DNA of 64,000 nt from Mesotoga infera (GCF_900157305.1 NZ_LS974202.1:682001-746000); one strand, 5' to 3'. Positions 16,666 through 24,936 are shown, counted from the first letter of the stretch. Translations and numbers: made by a program. The notes: generated by a model from the sequence alone, not told the origin.

Positions 16666-17811
16666 ATGGCTAGGATTGGGATAATCACTTTCCATTACTC
16701 GAATAACTACGGTGGGGTTCTACAAGCGGTCGCATTGCAGAAGACCCTTGAACAACTAGGATTTGAAGCCGAAATAATAGACTTTGTACCTCTAAACTAT
16801 GCTGCAACAGGAATTTTCAAGAGACTTGGGATAAGCAAAAGAACGCTACTGAACTCCATAAGAAGATTCGAGTTTGCTTCAATTCTCAGGAAAATGAAAA
16901 TAGCGAGAACACATAGCAAAGAAATAACTGCAAAGGTGAACAGTTTTAGAGAGAGGGAAACTAGACTCAGCAAACGTGTTGATGAAAACTCTCTTAGTTC
17001 AATTCTAAGAGATTATGACGCAATTGTTGTCGGCAGTGACCAGGTTTGGAATCCCAGCCAAAGGAAGAAACCATACTACTTTCTGGATTTTGGAAAAGAC
17101 TTTGAGGGTAGGAAGATTAGCTATGCTGCAGATTCTACGACAAGTGAAGTAAGTAATGAAGAACTGGAAACCATAAAGAGAGCTTTAGATGACTTCTATG
17201 CGATCTCGGTTAGAAACGAACATAGCAAGGAATTTGTGAGGAAAGTAACCGGTTCAGAGGCCGAAATCGTGGCTGATCCCACAGTTCTATTTGATTTTTC
17301 CTATCTCTTGAAAACTCATAAGAATCCTGAGAAGTATATTTTAACTTATGTTCTTGGAAAGGAAATATCTGGATCTCACATTAAGGTGATCGAAGAAATC
17401 AGAAGTGTATACGGGAAGCTACCAGTATACTCAATAAAGATTCCTACAATGAATTTCGAGTTTTCAGATTTCGCAGACAAGACATTCTATAATCTTGATC
17501 CCGTTCAGTGGCTGGAGATGCTTAAAAATGCGGCCTTTGTTTATACTGATTCTTTTCATGGAACATTATTCTCTCTCAAGTTTCATAAACCCTTTCTTGC
17601 GTATTACTCTGAGAAAATGAGATCAACCCGACTTCTCGATCTAGGACACAGACTTGGGATACAGGACTTTGTTGTTAACAGTGTTAGCGAAATGCACGAG
17701 AAGCGCAGCATTCATCTCAAACCAGATTTCAGTAGAATAGAACAGCTGTTTGAGACGCAGAAAATTACTTCGATAGACTTTCTAGAAAAAGCTTTGGAAG
17801 GACTAAAGTGA
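16666..17811 (+). CDS. Polysaccharide pyruvyl transferase family protein
   Basis: A 381-residue CsaB/WcaK-type protein: NNYGGVLQAVALQKTL at the N-terminus, VVGSDQVWNP in the middle, and the pair FVYTDSFHGTLFSLKFHKPF toward the end, which is the most conserved part of the family. Such enzymes attach pyruvate ketals to sugars from phosphoenolpyruvate. A flippase and an FrhB-like gene follow, a common set in polysaccharide clusters. GGAGGAG precedes ATG 16666 and the stop overlaps the next start (GTGA). Confidence 0.85.
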   Translation: MARIGIITFHYSNNYGGVLQAVALQKTLEQLGFEAEIIDFVPLNYAATGIFKRLGISKRTLLNSIRRFEFASILRKMKIARTHSKEITAKVNSFRERETRLSKRVDENSLSSILRDYDAIVVGSDQVWNPSQRKKPYYFLDFGKDFEGRKISYAADSTTSEVSNEELETIKRALDDFYAISVRNEHSKEFVRKVTGSEAEIVADPTVLFDFSYLLKTHKNPEKYILTYVLGKEISGSHIKVIEEIRSVYGKLPVYSIKIPTMNFEFSDFADKTFYNLDPVQWLEMLKNAAFVYTDSFHGTLFSLKFHKPFLAYYSEKMRSTRLLDLGHRLGIQDFVVNSVSEMHEKRSIHLKPDFSRIEQLFETQKITSIDFLEKALEGLK

Positions 17812-19235
17812 ATAGTAATTACAGAACGCTAGGCAAAAATACCATGATTTTCGCTCTAGGAACATTCGGTTCGAAAGCAATTGTTTTCCTAATGCTCCCC
17901 GTCTTTACTCGTGTTCTGACACAGGCAGATTATGGAAAAATTGACATCATAACAACCTCAATCTCTCTTTTGCTTCCTCTTGTTACTCTCAATATCGTCG
18001 AGGCAGTATTTCGCTTCACTCTGGACAAGGGAACTATGGAACAAAAGCAGGCTATTTTTAGTTCGGCATTGACTATCGGAACAGCAGGATTTCTGTTTCT
18101 CCTTCTTTTCATTCCTGTCTTCATTCATTTCGGAGTTTCCGGTTCTCTTCTAGCTGCCTTCCTGATTTTGTTCTATCTTGATATAATCCACGGAGTGACA
18201 AAGGTTCTTGTCAGGGCAGAACAGAAACTTAAACTATTTGCCATGAGCGATATTATCCACACGGCAGTGTTCGCTTCAATGGGTATACTTCTTGTAGCTA
18301 TTCTCAGGTTGGGAGTAATTGGGTATTTGCTTTCTCAAATAATCGCGGTGACTGTATCTACGGTAGTTCTTTTTTTGTTTGGATCGGTTGGCAAGTATGT
18401 GATAGTGTCCGCCGTAAGGGTTATGCAAATTAAGGAGATGGCAAGATACTCGCTCCCTCTTGTACCGAATGCTCTTGCATGGTGGATAATGAGTGCATCT
18501 GATAGATACATGCTGGCTTTCTTCTTAGGTTTCTCTTCTACGGGGATATACGCAGTTGCTCACAAGTTTCCTATGCTTCTGTCGATACTAAATACGGTGT
18601 TTTACCAGGCATGGCAAATCTCTTCTATAGATCAGTACAATAGCCCCGAGAGACAAACGTTCTATTCGAATACCTTCAGGATACTCTACACATTCATGTT
18701 CCTCGGGACTATCCTTTTCTCTATAGTCCTCAAACCCTTTGTTACTCTCATGACTGGAACGGGCTTTCAAGAATCCTGGAGATTCGTTCCTTTTCTAATT
18801 CTCGGTACTGTTTTTCATTCTTTCTCTCAGTTCTTTGGTGTAGGTTATCTTGCCGCAAAAAAGACAGGTGGAGCTTTCAGGACATCGGGTATCGGAGCTG
18901 CAGCGAATATCGGTGTCAATCTTCTCTTGATTCCGATAATTGGTATTCAAGCTGCCTCAATTTCAACTGCAATAGCGTTTTTTGTAATGTGGATTGCTCG
19001 GTTGATTGAGACAAGAAAATACTTCACAGTTACGATAAACTGGACGAGATTGTCTCTAGGTATTACTCTAGTAGTTGTGTCTCTTATGATGGCGTATTTC
19101 GGCATTACAGGTACTGTTATTCAGTCGATTTGTCTGCTTTCATTTTTGATACTGGAAAAGAGAACACTGAAAGCAATGCTGAAAAAACTACTGACAGTTC
19201 TTACAGGAAAACGCAGGAGGAAGGACTTGAGGTGA
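17808..19235 (+). CDS. Wzx-type oligosaccharide flippase
   Basis: A 475-residue membrane protein with about twelve to fourteen hydrophobic segments. GTFGSKAIVFLMLPVFTRVL at the N-terminus and RYSLPLVPNALAWWIMSASDRYMLAFF in the middle are classic for the polysaccharide transporter (MVF/Wzx) family. It would flip lipid-linked repeat units across the membrane before polymerisation. Start GTG 17808 overlaps the previous TGA by three bases. The last 15 residues are basic. Confidence 0.87.
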   Translation: MNSNYRTLGKNTMIFALGTFGSKAIVFLMLPVFTRVLTQADYGKIDIITTSISLLLPLVTLNIVEAVFRFTLDKGTMEQKQAIFSSALTIGTAGFLFLLLFIPVFIHFGVSGSLLAAFLILFYLDIIHGVTKVLVRAEQKLKLFAMSDIIHTAVFASMGILLVAILRLGVIGYLLSQIIAVTVSTVVLFLFGSVGKYVIVSAVRVMQIKEMARYSLPLVPNALAWWIMSASDRYMLAFFLGFSSTGIYAVAHKFPMLLSILNTVFYQAWQISSIDQYNSPERQTFYSNTFRILYTFMFLGTILFSIVLKPFVTLMTGTGFQESWRFVPFLILGTVFHSFSQFFGVGYLAAKKTGGAFRTSGIGAAANIGVNLLLIPIIGIQAASISTAIAFFVMWIARLIETRKYFTVTINWTRLSLGITLVVVSLMMAYFGITGTVIQSICLLSFLILEKRTLKAMLKKLLTVLTGKRRRKDLR

Positions 19236-19239
19236 TTTT

Positions 19240-20667
19240 ATGAACACGTGTTCTTACAGGGATCTTAGAGAAAAGGTCATAAACGGTGGATATTGCATAG
19301 GTTGTGGCGCTTGCGTTAGTCAATCAAATTCGGTGGGAAGTAACGTATTGAACGCCAGAGGAATGTATGAGCCCGATTTCGCGTCATCAGAAAGCGAGAT
19401 TAACAACGTCTGTCCTTTCTTCAGTGATCGCAGTGAGACAGAGATCGCGAAGACCATATTTGCAGCAACCAAGGGTATCAGAGAAAATGAATTTATCGGC
19501 TTCTATTTGTCCACTTACGCAGGTTATGTTGCTGAGGATTCCTTTAGAGAAGGAGGGAGTTCCGGCGGCTTTGGAACATGGGTACTTTCTAGGTTTCTGA
19601 GCGAGAATCTGGTTGACGGCGTAATCCATGTCAAACCTTCTTCTGGAAAGGGTGTTCTGTTTGAATACGGCATTTCGAATAGTATTGAAGACCTGAAGAA
19701 AGGAGCCAAGTCACGATATTACCCTGTTGAGTTCTCTGGAGTTCTCAGGGAAGTAAGAAAAAGTCAGAAGAAGTATGCTTTCGTTGGGGTTCCGTGCTTT
19801 GTGAAAGCAGCGCGTCTTCTTTGTGAGAATGATGATGAAATTGCAGACAGAATACTATTCTTTGTTGGTTTGGTTTGTGGCCATTTGAAATCGAAACGAT
19901 TTGCGGATATGCTAGCATGGCAAAAAGGTATAAAGCCTGATGAACTTCGCGCTATAGATTTCAGACAGAAATTTTCATCGGGTCCTGCCAGCAATTACGG
20001 TATAGAGATTAGAGGAGAAAAGGACAGAAAAGCCGAAATTTTGGCTGAAAGAGCGAGCAGCTTCTATGGATATAATTGGGGCTATGGTTTCTTCAAGCCC
20101 AGAGCATGCGATTTCTGTGATGATGTAGTGAGCGAAACAGCGGACGTTTCAATAGGTGATGCTTGGCTTCCTGAATATGTAGACGACAGCAAGGGCACAA
20201 ATGTTGTTGTAGTACGAAATCCGGTTATTCAAGAGCTAGTTGACTCCGGTATTAAGAGTGGAGCGCTCAGGCTCGATTCGATACCGCCAGAGAAGATAAT
20301 TGAATCACAAGAGGGAGGCTTCAGGCATAGAAGGGATCTTTTGGCTTATAGACTCGTTTTAGCTGAGGAACAAGGCGAGTGGTATCCAAGAAAGCGAGTA
20401 GAACCGAAGAAGGATGGTATTGATGAAAGATATAAGAAGATAACTGTTCTCAGAATGCAATTGGCAGAGAAATCGCATTCTGCATTCGAAAAGGCATTGA
20501 AAGCGGATGATTTCGAAGTATTCAAAACCGAGATGAAACCGCTACTTCTGGAATATGACAGACTATACAGAAAATCATTTGCTTCAAGAGTACTCTCAAA
20601 AGCGAAGCGTGTTTTGAAGAAACGAAAAATTAGAAAAATTAGGGACAGACTCCATTTTTTGGTATAA
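19240..20667 (+). CDS. FrhB-like coenzyme F420 hydrogenase/dehydrogenase beta-subunit family protein
   Basis: A 475-residue Fe-S flavoprotein-like protein often encoded beside pyruvyl transferases. CIGCGACVSQ is a ferredoxin-like cysteine motif at residues 18-27; GGSSGGFGTWVLS and VGVPCFVKAARLLC match the FrhB N- and C-domain core, and CDFCDDVVSETADVSIGDAW is the second cysteine cluster. A role in F420 chemistry is not implied; in these clusters such proteins are thought to act on sugars. The last codons run into a repeat half-site (tagggacagactccattttt), so the tail may have been altered by it. Confidence 0.78.
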   Translation: MNTCSYRDLREKVINGGYCIGCGACVSQSNSVGSNVLNARGMYEPDFASSESEINNVCPFFSDRSETEIAKTIFAATKGIRENEFIGFYLSTYAGYVAEDSFREGGSSGGFGTWVLSRFLSENLVDGVIHVKPSSGKGVLFEYGISNSIEDLKKGAKSRYYPVEFSGVLREVRKSQKKYAFVGVPCFVKAARLLCENDDEIADRILFFVGLVCGHLKSKRFADMLAWQKGIKPDELRAIDFRQKFSSGPASNYGIEIRGEKDRKAEILAERASSFYGYNWGYGFFKPRACDFCDDVVSETADVSIGDAWLPEYVDDSKGTNVVVVRNPVIQELVDSGIKSGALRLDSIPPEKIIESQEGGFRHRRDLLAYRLVLAEEQGEWYPRKRVEPKKDGIDERYKKITVLRMQLAEKSHSAFEKALKADDFEVFKTEMKPLLLEYDRLYRKSFASRVLSKAKRVLKKRKIRKIRDRLHFLV

Positions 20668-20850
20668 TCTGAGTTGAATTAGAGCGAGATCCCATATAAA
20701 ACCATTACGGGATGACGGGGACGGAGCCGATGCGAAAAACGGTGGCGAAAAACGGTACAGACGTTAGGGGAATCGTCAGTCCCTATTTTCGCCTCCGAGG
20801 AGCCCGTCGGTTCCTATTTTCGCTGTTTTCGTCAGTTTTTCGTTTGTGAG
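20640..20850. repeat. REP-like repeats flanking the RAYT gene
   Basis: Between the FrhB-like gene and the transposase are a half-site tagggacagactccattttt (from about 20640), an ATCCC..GGGAT hairpin, and from 20745 a variant of the larger hairpin found elsewhere: GCGAAAAACGG..CAGACG pairs with CGTCAGTCCC..TTTTCGC. A partial second arm follows (gtcggttcctattttcgc). No gene is present. Confidence 0.75.
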
Positions 20851-20858
20851 GTGATCGG

Positions 20859-21596
20859 ATGCCCAGGAGAGCAAGGGTTGTCTTTGAGGGTGTGGTTCAT
20901 CATATCACCCAGAGAGGCAATTACAGGCAGAATGTCTTTGAAGATGATTCCGATAAAAGGAAGTATGTCGAGTTCATAAGGGAGTATTCAGAGAAGTACG
21001 GAATGAAGATCTACGCTTATTGCCTTATGAGCAATCATGTTCACTTCATAGCCGCTCCCGTTAAGGAAGATTCGCTCGCGATGACTTTCAAATACGCTAA
21101 TATGAGGTATTCTAGCTACTTCAACAGGAAGAACAGGAGATCGGGTCATCTATGGCAGGGAAGGTTTTATTCATGCCCTTTGCATTTTGAACATGCCCTG
21201 GAGGCTTTGAGGTATGTTGAGAGGAATCCAGTGAGGGCTAGGATGGTAGAGCTTCCCTGGGAGTATGAATGGTCGAGCGCTAGGGAGCATGTGAGATTTA
21301 ATGCGGAGATAGAAACTGCCACTAAAGGCGAGGGAAATGATTTATCTTCTCAGACTTCAGTTACTTCTTATAGGAGCATTCAGCTTTGCTCGCTGAAGGA
21401 TCTGGATCTTAACTGGAATGTGGAAGGCTGGAGAGAGTATCTCGGTTTCCCCGATGAAGATGATTTTCTCATCAGAATCAGGGGAAATACGTTTTCTGGA
21501 AAGCCGTTGTTTGCCGAGGAACTTGTGGCCGGTCTTGAGAAGGAGCTCGGGGTTCCACTTAGCAGGAAGCCGAGGGGGAGACCGAGGAAGGAGTAG
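20859..21596 (+). CDS. REP-associated tyrosine transposase (RAYT, Y1_Tnp/IS200-like)
   Basis: A 245-residue HUH endonuclease-type transposase. HITQRGNYRQNVFED is the typical opening, MSNHVHF carries the His-x-His metal site, GHLWQGRFYSCPL and YVERNPVRARMV are signature stretches of RAYTs, and the last residues RKPRGRPRKE are basic. RAYTs nick single-stranded REP hairpins and are usually single-copy and immobile. GAGGTGAT precedes ATG 20859. The gene lies between hairpins of the family best represented as GAAAAACGGGGACAGACG..CGTCAGTCCCCATTTTC, which is the likely cognate REP. Confidence 0.9.
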   Translation: MPRRARVVFEGVVHHITQRGNYRQNVFEDDSDKRKYVEFIREYSEKYGMKIYAYCLMSNHVHFIAAPVKEDSLAMTFKYANMRYSSYFNRKNRRSGHLWQGRFYSCPLHFEHALEALRYVERNPVRARMVELPWEYEWSSAREHVRFNAEIETATKGEGNDLSSQTSVTSYRSIQLCSLKDLDLNWNVEGWREYLGFPDEDDFLIRIRGNTFSGKPLFAEELVAGLEKELGVPLSRKPRGRPRKE

Positions 21597-21840
21597 CTTT
21601 AGGAGCCGTCCATCGTCCGGCGTCCCGGAGCGTGAACCCGTCCTTGGAGAACCTGAGGCCAGAGGACAGAGGTGAGAGGTGTGAAGAACGGGACCTTGAT
21701 CTTCTTACCTCTGACCTCATTCCTCTTACCTCTGTTTAGAGACGAACGAGAAGAACGAGATCCCGTATAGAAGCATTACGGGATGACACGCAAGGTCTTT
21801 CCGTTTCTATTCGCCTGGTCGGTCTCTCGCTCTGTGTGTC
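21597..21840. repeat. Repeat stretch downstream of RAYT
   Basis: Directly after the stop comes the ccgtccatcgtccggcgtccc cassette seen six or more times in the window, then 'acctct/agaggt' words forming a long loose inverted repeat, and an ATCCCGTA..TACGGGAT hairpin near 21762-21787. No gene is supported. Confidence 0.75.
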
Positions 21841-21852
21841 ATTTTGCAGCCC

Positions 21853-22095
21853 TCACTTCGCCAATACTTTCATTGCGCTTTTCCAGAATCCCTTTTTGAG
21901 GAACATGACCACTACGTCTATCGAGATATCCAGGATGAAGTCGAAGAATTCCGGGTCGATCTTCCATTGTTCCTCGGGCAGCGCGTCTTTTATCATCTGT
22001 TTCACTTGCTCTTTCTTGGCCGGGCCGTCTCCCGGGTGTTCGACGTAGCTGGCGAAGAGAGCGATGAGATTCAGCAGTTCTTCGAGCCAATTCAC
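21853..22095 (-). CDS. Small hypothetical protein
   Basis: 80 residues, starting GTG 22095 behind a very good AAAGGAGG. The sequence is amphipathic and mostly helical (NWLEELLNLIALFASYVEH, then a charged PAKKEQVKQMIKDALPEEQW and a hydrophobic FILDISIDVVVMFLKKGF end). No family is recognised. It points the same way as the two small genes at 22649 and 22983 and probably belonged to the same operon before the four-helix-bundle gene and repeats came to lie between them. Confidence 0.65.
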   Translation of the reverse strand: MNWLEELLNLIALFASYVEHPGDGPAKKEQVKQMIKDALPEEQWKIDPEFFDFILDISIDVVVMFLKKGFWKSAMKVLAK

Positions 22096-22208
22096 GGGGT
22101 TACCTCCTTTCTGTATTCGAGTTTTATAGAGGTGAGAGGTTAGAGGTTAGAGGTGTGAAGATCAAGAGCTATAATAGAGCATCACAGTCATTCTCATAGG
22201 AGGTTAAG

Positions 22209-22592
22209 ATGTTTGGCAATTTCAGGAATCTTGCGTTGTGGAAATCTTCGATGAATCTGACCACAGAAATCTATAAACTCACAAAACTCTTTCCCGATCA
22301 TGAGCGTTTCGGTCTTGTTTCGCAAATGCAGAGAGCTGCCGTTTCTATTCCTTCAAATATCGCTGAAGGCTTTGGAAGAGAGTCCACGAAAGATTTGATA
22401 AGGTTTCTTTACACTTCTAGAGGTTCTCTTATGGAGCTTTCCACACAGCTTGAAATCAGTATCAATCTGGGTTATATCTCGAGCGATTCCAGCAAGCCGA
22501 TTATTGATAATGCCAATGAAGTCAACAGGCTCCTGAATGGATTGATTTATTCTCTGAAATCTCAGCTAAAAAAATCTTCCAAATCTAAGTAA
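22209..22592 (+). CDS. Four-helix-bundle protein (S23 / 23S rRNA intervening-sequence family)
   Basis: A 127-residue protein with LALWKSSMNLTTEIYKLTKLFP, RFGLVSQMQRAAVSIPSNIAEG, RFLYTSRGSLMELSTQLEI and a basic tail: the standard features of the S23 family (pentameric four-helix bundles, originally found in rRNA intervening sequences). GGAGGT precedes ATG 22209. It runs against the neighbouring small genes and is bracketed by 'agaggt' and 'acctct' repeats, consistent with arrival by insertion. Confidence 0.85.
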   Translation: MFGNFRNLALWKSSMNLTTEIYKLTKLFPDHERFGLVSQMQRAAVSIPSNIAEGFGRESTKDLIRFLYTSRGSLMELSTQLEISINLGYISSDSSKPIIDNANEVNRLLNGLIYSLKSQLKKSSKSK

Positions 22593-22648
22593 GGGGGGCG
22601 GGGAGGTGAACCCCGCCCTTTCTTACCTCATACCTCTTGCCTCACACC

Positions 22649-22864
22649 TCACAAGAGGTTGAAGAGTTCGTTTTTCTGGGTGTCCACCACGGCGGCGTAA
22701 TCTACGGCGTGAGTGGCGGGTATGACTTTGAGGGTTATGAGGTTGTTCATAACGCTCTGTACGGTCTCCGTGGTGAGCCCCTCTTTCGGTTCTTTGAGGT
22801 TGAAGCCCTTCGATTTGCCTGTTTCAGCGCTCGCGTTGTACCATCTCATGTTCAAGACTCTCAT
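22649..22864 (-). CDS. DUF2922-like small protein
   Basis: 71 residues. The pattern of a short beta N-terminus, FNLKEPKEGLTTETVQSVMNNLI and a C-terminal DYAAVVDTQKNELFNLL resembles DUF2922 proteins, which are usually encoded beside DUF1659 proteins as here. GGAGGCACGCAAG precedes ATG 22864. Function unknown for the family. Confidence 0.65.
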   Translation of the reverse strand: MRVLNMRWYNASAETGKSKGFNLKEPKEGLTTETVQSVMNNLITLKVIPATHAVDYAAVVDTQKNELFNLL

Positions 22865-22982
22865 CTTGCGTGCCTCCTTTCGTGAGAGGTTAGTGGCCGG
22901 AGGCGAGAGGCGAGAAGGTTCTCAGATCTTGATCTTCTTACCTCTTACCTCTTACCTCTTACCTCTTACCTCTCGTCCATTC
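22865..22982. repeat. Agaggt/acctct repeat between the small genes
   Basis: The spacer between the DUF2922-like and DUF1659-like genes is mostly 'gagaggttagtggc...' followed by four tandem ttacctc words near 22940-22975. Equivalent blocks lie at 22127-22165, 22618-22650 and 23230-23330, so every spacer in this small cluster contains the same repeat type. Confidence 0.75.
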
Positions 22983-23219
22983 TCAGTCGATGGGTGAGAG
23001 TATTTCCTGCGTGACCAGGTAGATGTTGCTTATGGTGTAGTCTGTGAGGCTGGCTATGTTGTAGGCGGCGTCGTACGCCTCCTGCGGCGTGATGGCCGAA
23101 TCGACCTTCAGGGTCTGCCTCGACAGCACGGGTTTGTCTCCCTCCAGCACACCGGTGTCCCACACGATCACCAGGGATTTCTCGGTTCCTATCACGTTTG
23201 CCGTTGCTCCAAGTCCCAT
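22983..23219 (-). CDS. DUF1659-like small protein
   Basis: 78 residues; LVIVWDTGVLEGDKPVLSRQ, then an alpha-helical ITPQEAYDAAYNIASLTDYT and NIYLVTQEILSP match the general plan of DUF1659 proteins (two short strands, a helix and a strand). AAGGAGG lies just before ATG 23219. It would be the first gene of the small-protein operon on this strand. Function unknown. Confidence 0.65.
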   Translation of the reverse strand: MGLGATANVIGTEKSLVIVWDTGVLEGDKPVLSRQTLKVDSAITPQEAYDAAYNIASLTDYTISNIYLVTQEILSPID

Positions 23220-23470
23220 ATCGGACCTCCTTTTTTTAGAGGTTAGAGGAGAAGGGTTAGAGGTTAGAAAGATCAGGATCTGAAGATCTTCTTACCTCAT
23301 GCCTCTGGCCTCTTGCCTCTTCTCTCGGCGCGCGCCTGTCATAAGCCTATTACGGCCGGCCAGTATTTTCCAAGCGCACAAGCGGCGTTTGTGTCGGTTT
23401 CATTCCAGAATATATACGTATAATCTTGTATTGTTAAGATAAAGGTCATATAGAAAAGAATTTAGCTTTT

Positions 23471-23533
23471 AATCGCATTTAATCGTCCACAATCGTAAAT
23501 GGCGCACCTTGACGCAAAATGCACGTGTAATCG
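23471..23533 (+). promoter_or_regulatory. Phased AATCG direct repeats upstream of a strong promoter
   Basis: AATCG occurs at 23471-23475, 23481-23485 and 23491-23495, exactly one DNA helical turn apart, with a further copy at 23529-23533. They lie 14-76 bases before the -35 box at 23547. The phasing would place bound proteins on one face of the helix. The protein that binds is unknown; the XRE protein at 23761 is a candidate. Confidence 0.5.
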
Positions 23534-23546
23534 GCTCTGTGAGCTA

Positions 23547-23574
23547 TTGACAGACAGCAAGCATATGATATAAT
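23547..23574 (+). promoter_or_regulatory. Consensus sigma-70 promoter
   Basis: TTGACA (23547-23552) and TATAAT (23569-23574) with a 16-base spacer: both hexamers are perfect. It drives the 35-residue peptide gene and the XRE regulator. Confidence 0.8.
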
Positions 23575-23631
23575 CTTTGTGTGACGATATTGATCGTGTT
23601 AACCACGAATATGAAGGAGGTGAGTCGAAGC

Positions 23632-23739
23632 ATGCGCGAATATGGTTACGGGAAAGCCACGGGACCGTCCTGCGATTCTTTCTCCGCCGGTAATTTGTGT
23701 GTCTTCTTTCCACGTTCGTTCTTCAACGATTGCGGTTGA
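23632..23739 (+). CDS. 35-residue peptide with perfect Shine-Dalgarno
   Basis: ATG 23632 to TGA 23737-23739. It is preceded at 23614-23622 by AAGGAGGTG, which is fully complementary to the 3' end of 16S rRNA, and sits 58 bases after a consensus -10. The peptide begins MREYGYGKATGPSCDSF and has three cysteines. No family is recognised. Position between the promoter and the regulator suggests either a leader peptide or a small protein in its own right. Confidence 0.5.
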   Translation: MREYGYGKATGPSCDSFSAGNLCVFFPRSFFNDCG

Positions 23740-23760
23740 ATCGGGAAAAGGAAGTGATCG

Positions 23761-24039
23761 ATGGATCTATTTCTGGATGAGAGGTTGAGAAACCGTTTCA
23801 CTCAGAAGCAGCTGGCAGACGCGATAGGAAAGACGCAGCAGTACATTTCTGCCATCGAGAAAGGGAAGATAGTCCCGCCGTTCAGGGAGGCGGACAGATT
23901 GGCCAGGTACATGGGAGTCCCGGTGGAGAGGATCTTCAACTGTTATGTGAGAGTTTCGAAGCTGCCGACTTTCAGGGATCTCATGTATCTGTACAGCGAA
24001 GGGTACGATATAGGAGCCTATGAGGTGGAGGAAGTGTGA
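23761..24039 (+). CDS. XRE-family helix-turn-helix regulator
   Basis: 92 residues. TQKQLADAIGKTQQYISAIEKGK is a canonical Cro/C1-type helix-turn-helix at residues 15-37, continued by ADRLARYMGVPVERIF. The C-terminal LPTFRDLMYLYSEGYDIGAYEVEEV may mediate dimer or ligand contacts. A GGAAGTGAT sequence precedes ATG 23761. It is cotranscribed with the 35-residue peptide. The stop is followed within three bases by a repeat cassette (ccgtccttcgtccggcg). Confidence 0.85.
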   Translation: MDLFLDERLRNRFTQKQLADAIGKTQQYISAIEKGKIVPPFREADRLARYMGVPVERIFNCYVRVSKLPTFRDLMYLYSEGYDIGAYEVEEV

Positions 24040-24330
24040 AGAGCCGTCCTTCGTCCGGCGTCCCGGAGCGTGAACCCGTCCTTGGGAAGAGCCGAGAGCA
24101 CGCGCGGAGTACATCAATCCGTCATTCTGAGCTTGACTCAGAATCACGTTCTTCCATCGTTCCCGTCATGCCGGACTCACTTGATGTCATTCTGAGCTTG
24201 ACTCAGAATCTGCTCTTTCAACCGTAAGGAGCGAGATCCCGTATAGGAGCATTACGGGATGACCCTGAATAGGAGCATTTCAGGGCAGGCTCCACGGGGA
24301 CACCACGGAATGACTTTGTAGGAAAGGCAG
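24040..24330. repeat. Hairpin repeat island
   Basis: No gene. It contains the gtccggcgtcccggagcgtg cassette, ATTCTGAG..CTCAGAAT hairpins near 24124 and 24189, and an ATCCCGTATAGGAGCATTACGGGAT hairpin near 24235. Confidence 0.8.
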
Positions 24331-24496
24331 AAGGCGTGAAAGAGAAGATGTAAAAGAGAGAAGGTGATGTTTTGATTGGGCCTGTTAGAAATGAGAACGG
24401 GTCTCCCGCCAGAGACCCGCTCAGTAACACAAGAAATTTATCGCACAATTATTTTATCATTCCATTTGACAAAGTGTATGACAAAACTGTCAAAAA

Positions 24497-24514
24497 CTAT
24501 CACTATCGTGATAG
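24497..24514. promoter_or_regulatory. 18-bp palindrome resembling a phage-repressor operator
   Basis: CTATCAC (24497-24503) and GTGATAG (24508-24514) form a perfect 7-bp inverted repeat around TATC. Half-sites of the TATCAC type are familiar from lambda-like operators. It lies between the XRE gene and the next small gene. A TTGACA at 24466-24471 and TGTCAA at 24488-24493 are nearby, but no matching -10 box was found. Confidence 0.45.
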
Positions 24515-24663
24515 GTCTATACCCTTCAGTGGCGCCGGCGGTGTCTGTCCGGGGCGATCTTCGAGAAACAGCCGGATAACAGGGATCGGGAACAGCTCAC
24601 ACGAGGAGTGGCGGGACGACCGCCGCTCCCCCGCCTTGAACGTTTTTCTCGCTTTTGGAAGGA

Positions 24664-24936
24664 ATGAGAGAGATGAAGAGCCTTGACGGAGAAGGCATCG
24701 ACCGTTATGACGACGGATGCGACGGTGAAGACCTCGAAAGGATAGTGATAACTGACAGGGAGGCCGTCTTCGATTTCATCACCCATCTCGAAAATCCCCT
24801 GAAGTACATCTCTTTCAGGAATCTCAAGGAGCTCGTGGAAATGGAGCTGCCTCAAATGTTCTACGAGAGAAGGCACAGGACCAGAAGAGCGGAAGAGCGA
24901 GAAGAACCGTCCTTCGTCCGGCGTCCCGGAGCGTGA
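24664..24936 (+). CDS. Small acidic hypothetical protein running into a repeat
   Basis: About 90 residues from ATG 24664 (GGAAGGA upstream). The first 70 residues look like a genuine protein: acidic (DRYDDGCDGEDLER), then VITDREAVFDFITHLENPL and FRNLKELVEMELPQMFYE. The last 20 or so (after RRHRTRRA) are encoded by the repeat cassettes gaagagcgg... and ccgtccttcgtccgg, so the original 3' end has been replaced. No family recognised. Confidence 0.5.
   Translation: MREMKSLDGEGIDRYDDGCDGEDLERIVITDREAVFDFITHLENPLKYISFRNLKELVEMELPQMFYERRHRTRRAEEREEPSFVRRPGA

Noticed and set aside
24397-24420. CGGGTCTC..GAGACCCG hairpin as terminator
   Set aside because: The stem is perfect but no T-run follows on either strand; function left open.
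24372-24686. 104-codon frame with TTG start behind AGGTGAT
   Set aside because: Its residue pattern is not protein-like in the second half, it runs across the palindrome at 24497 and into the better-supported small gene in another frame.
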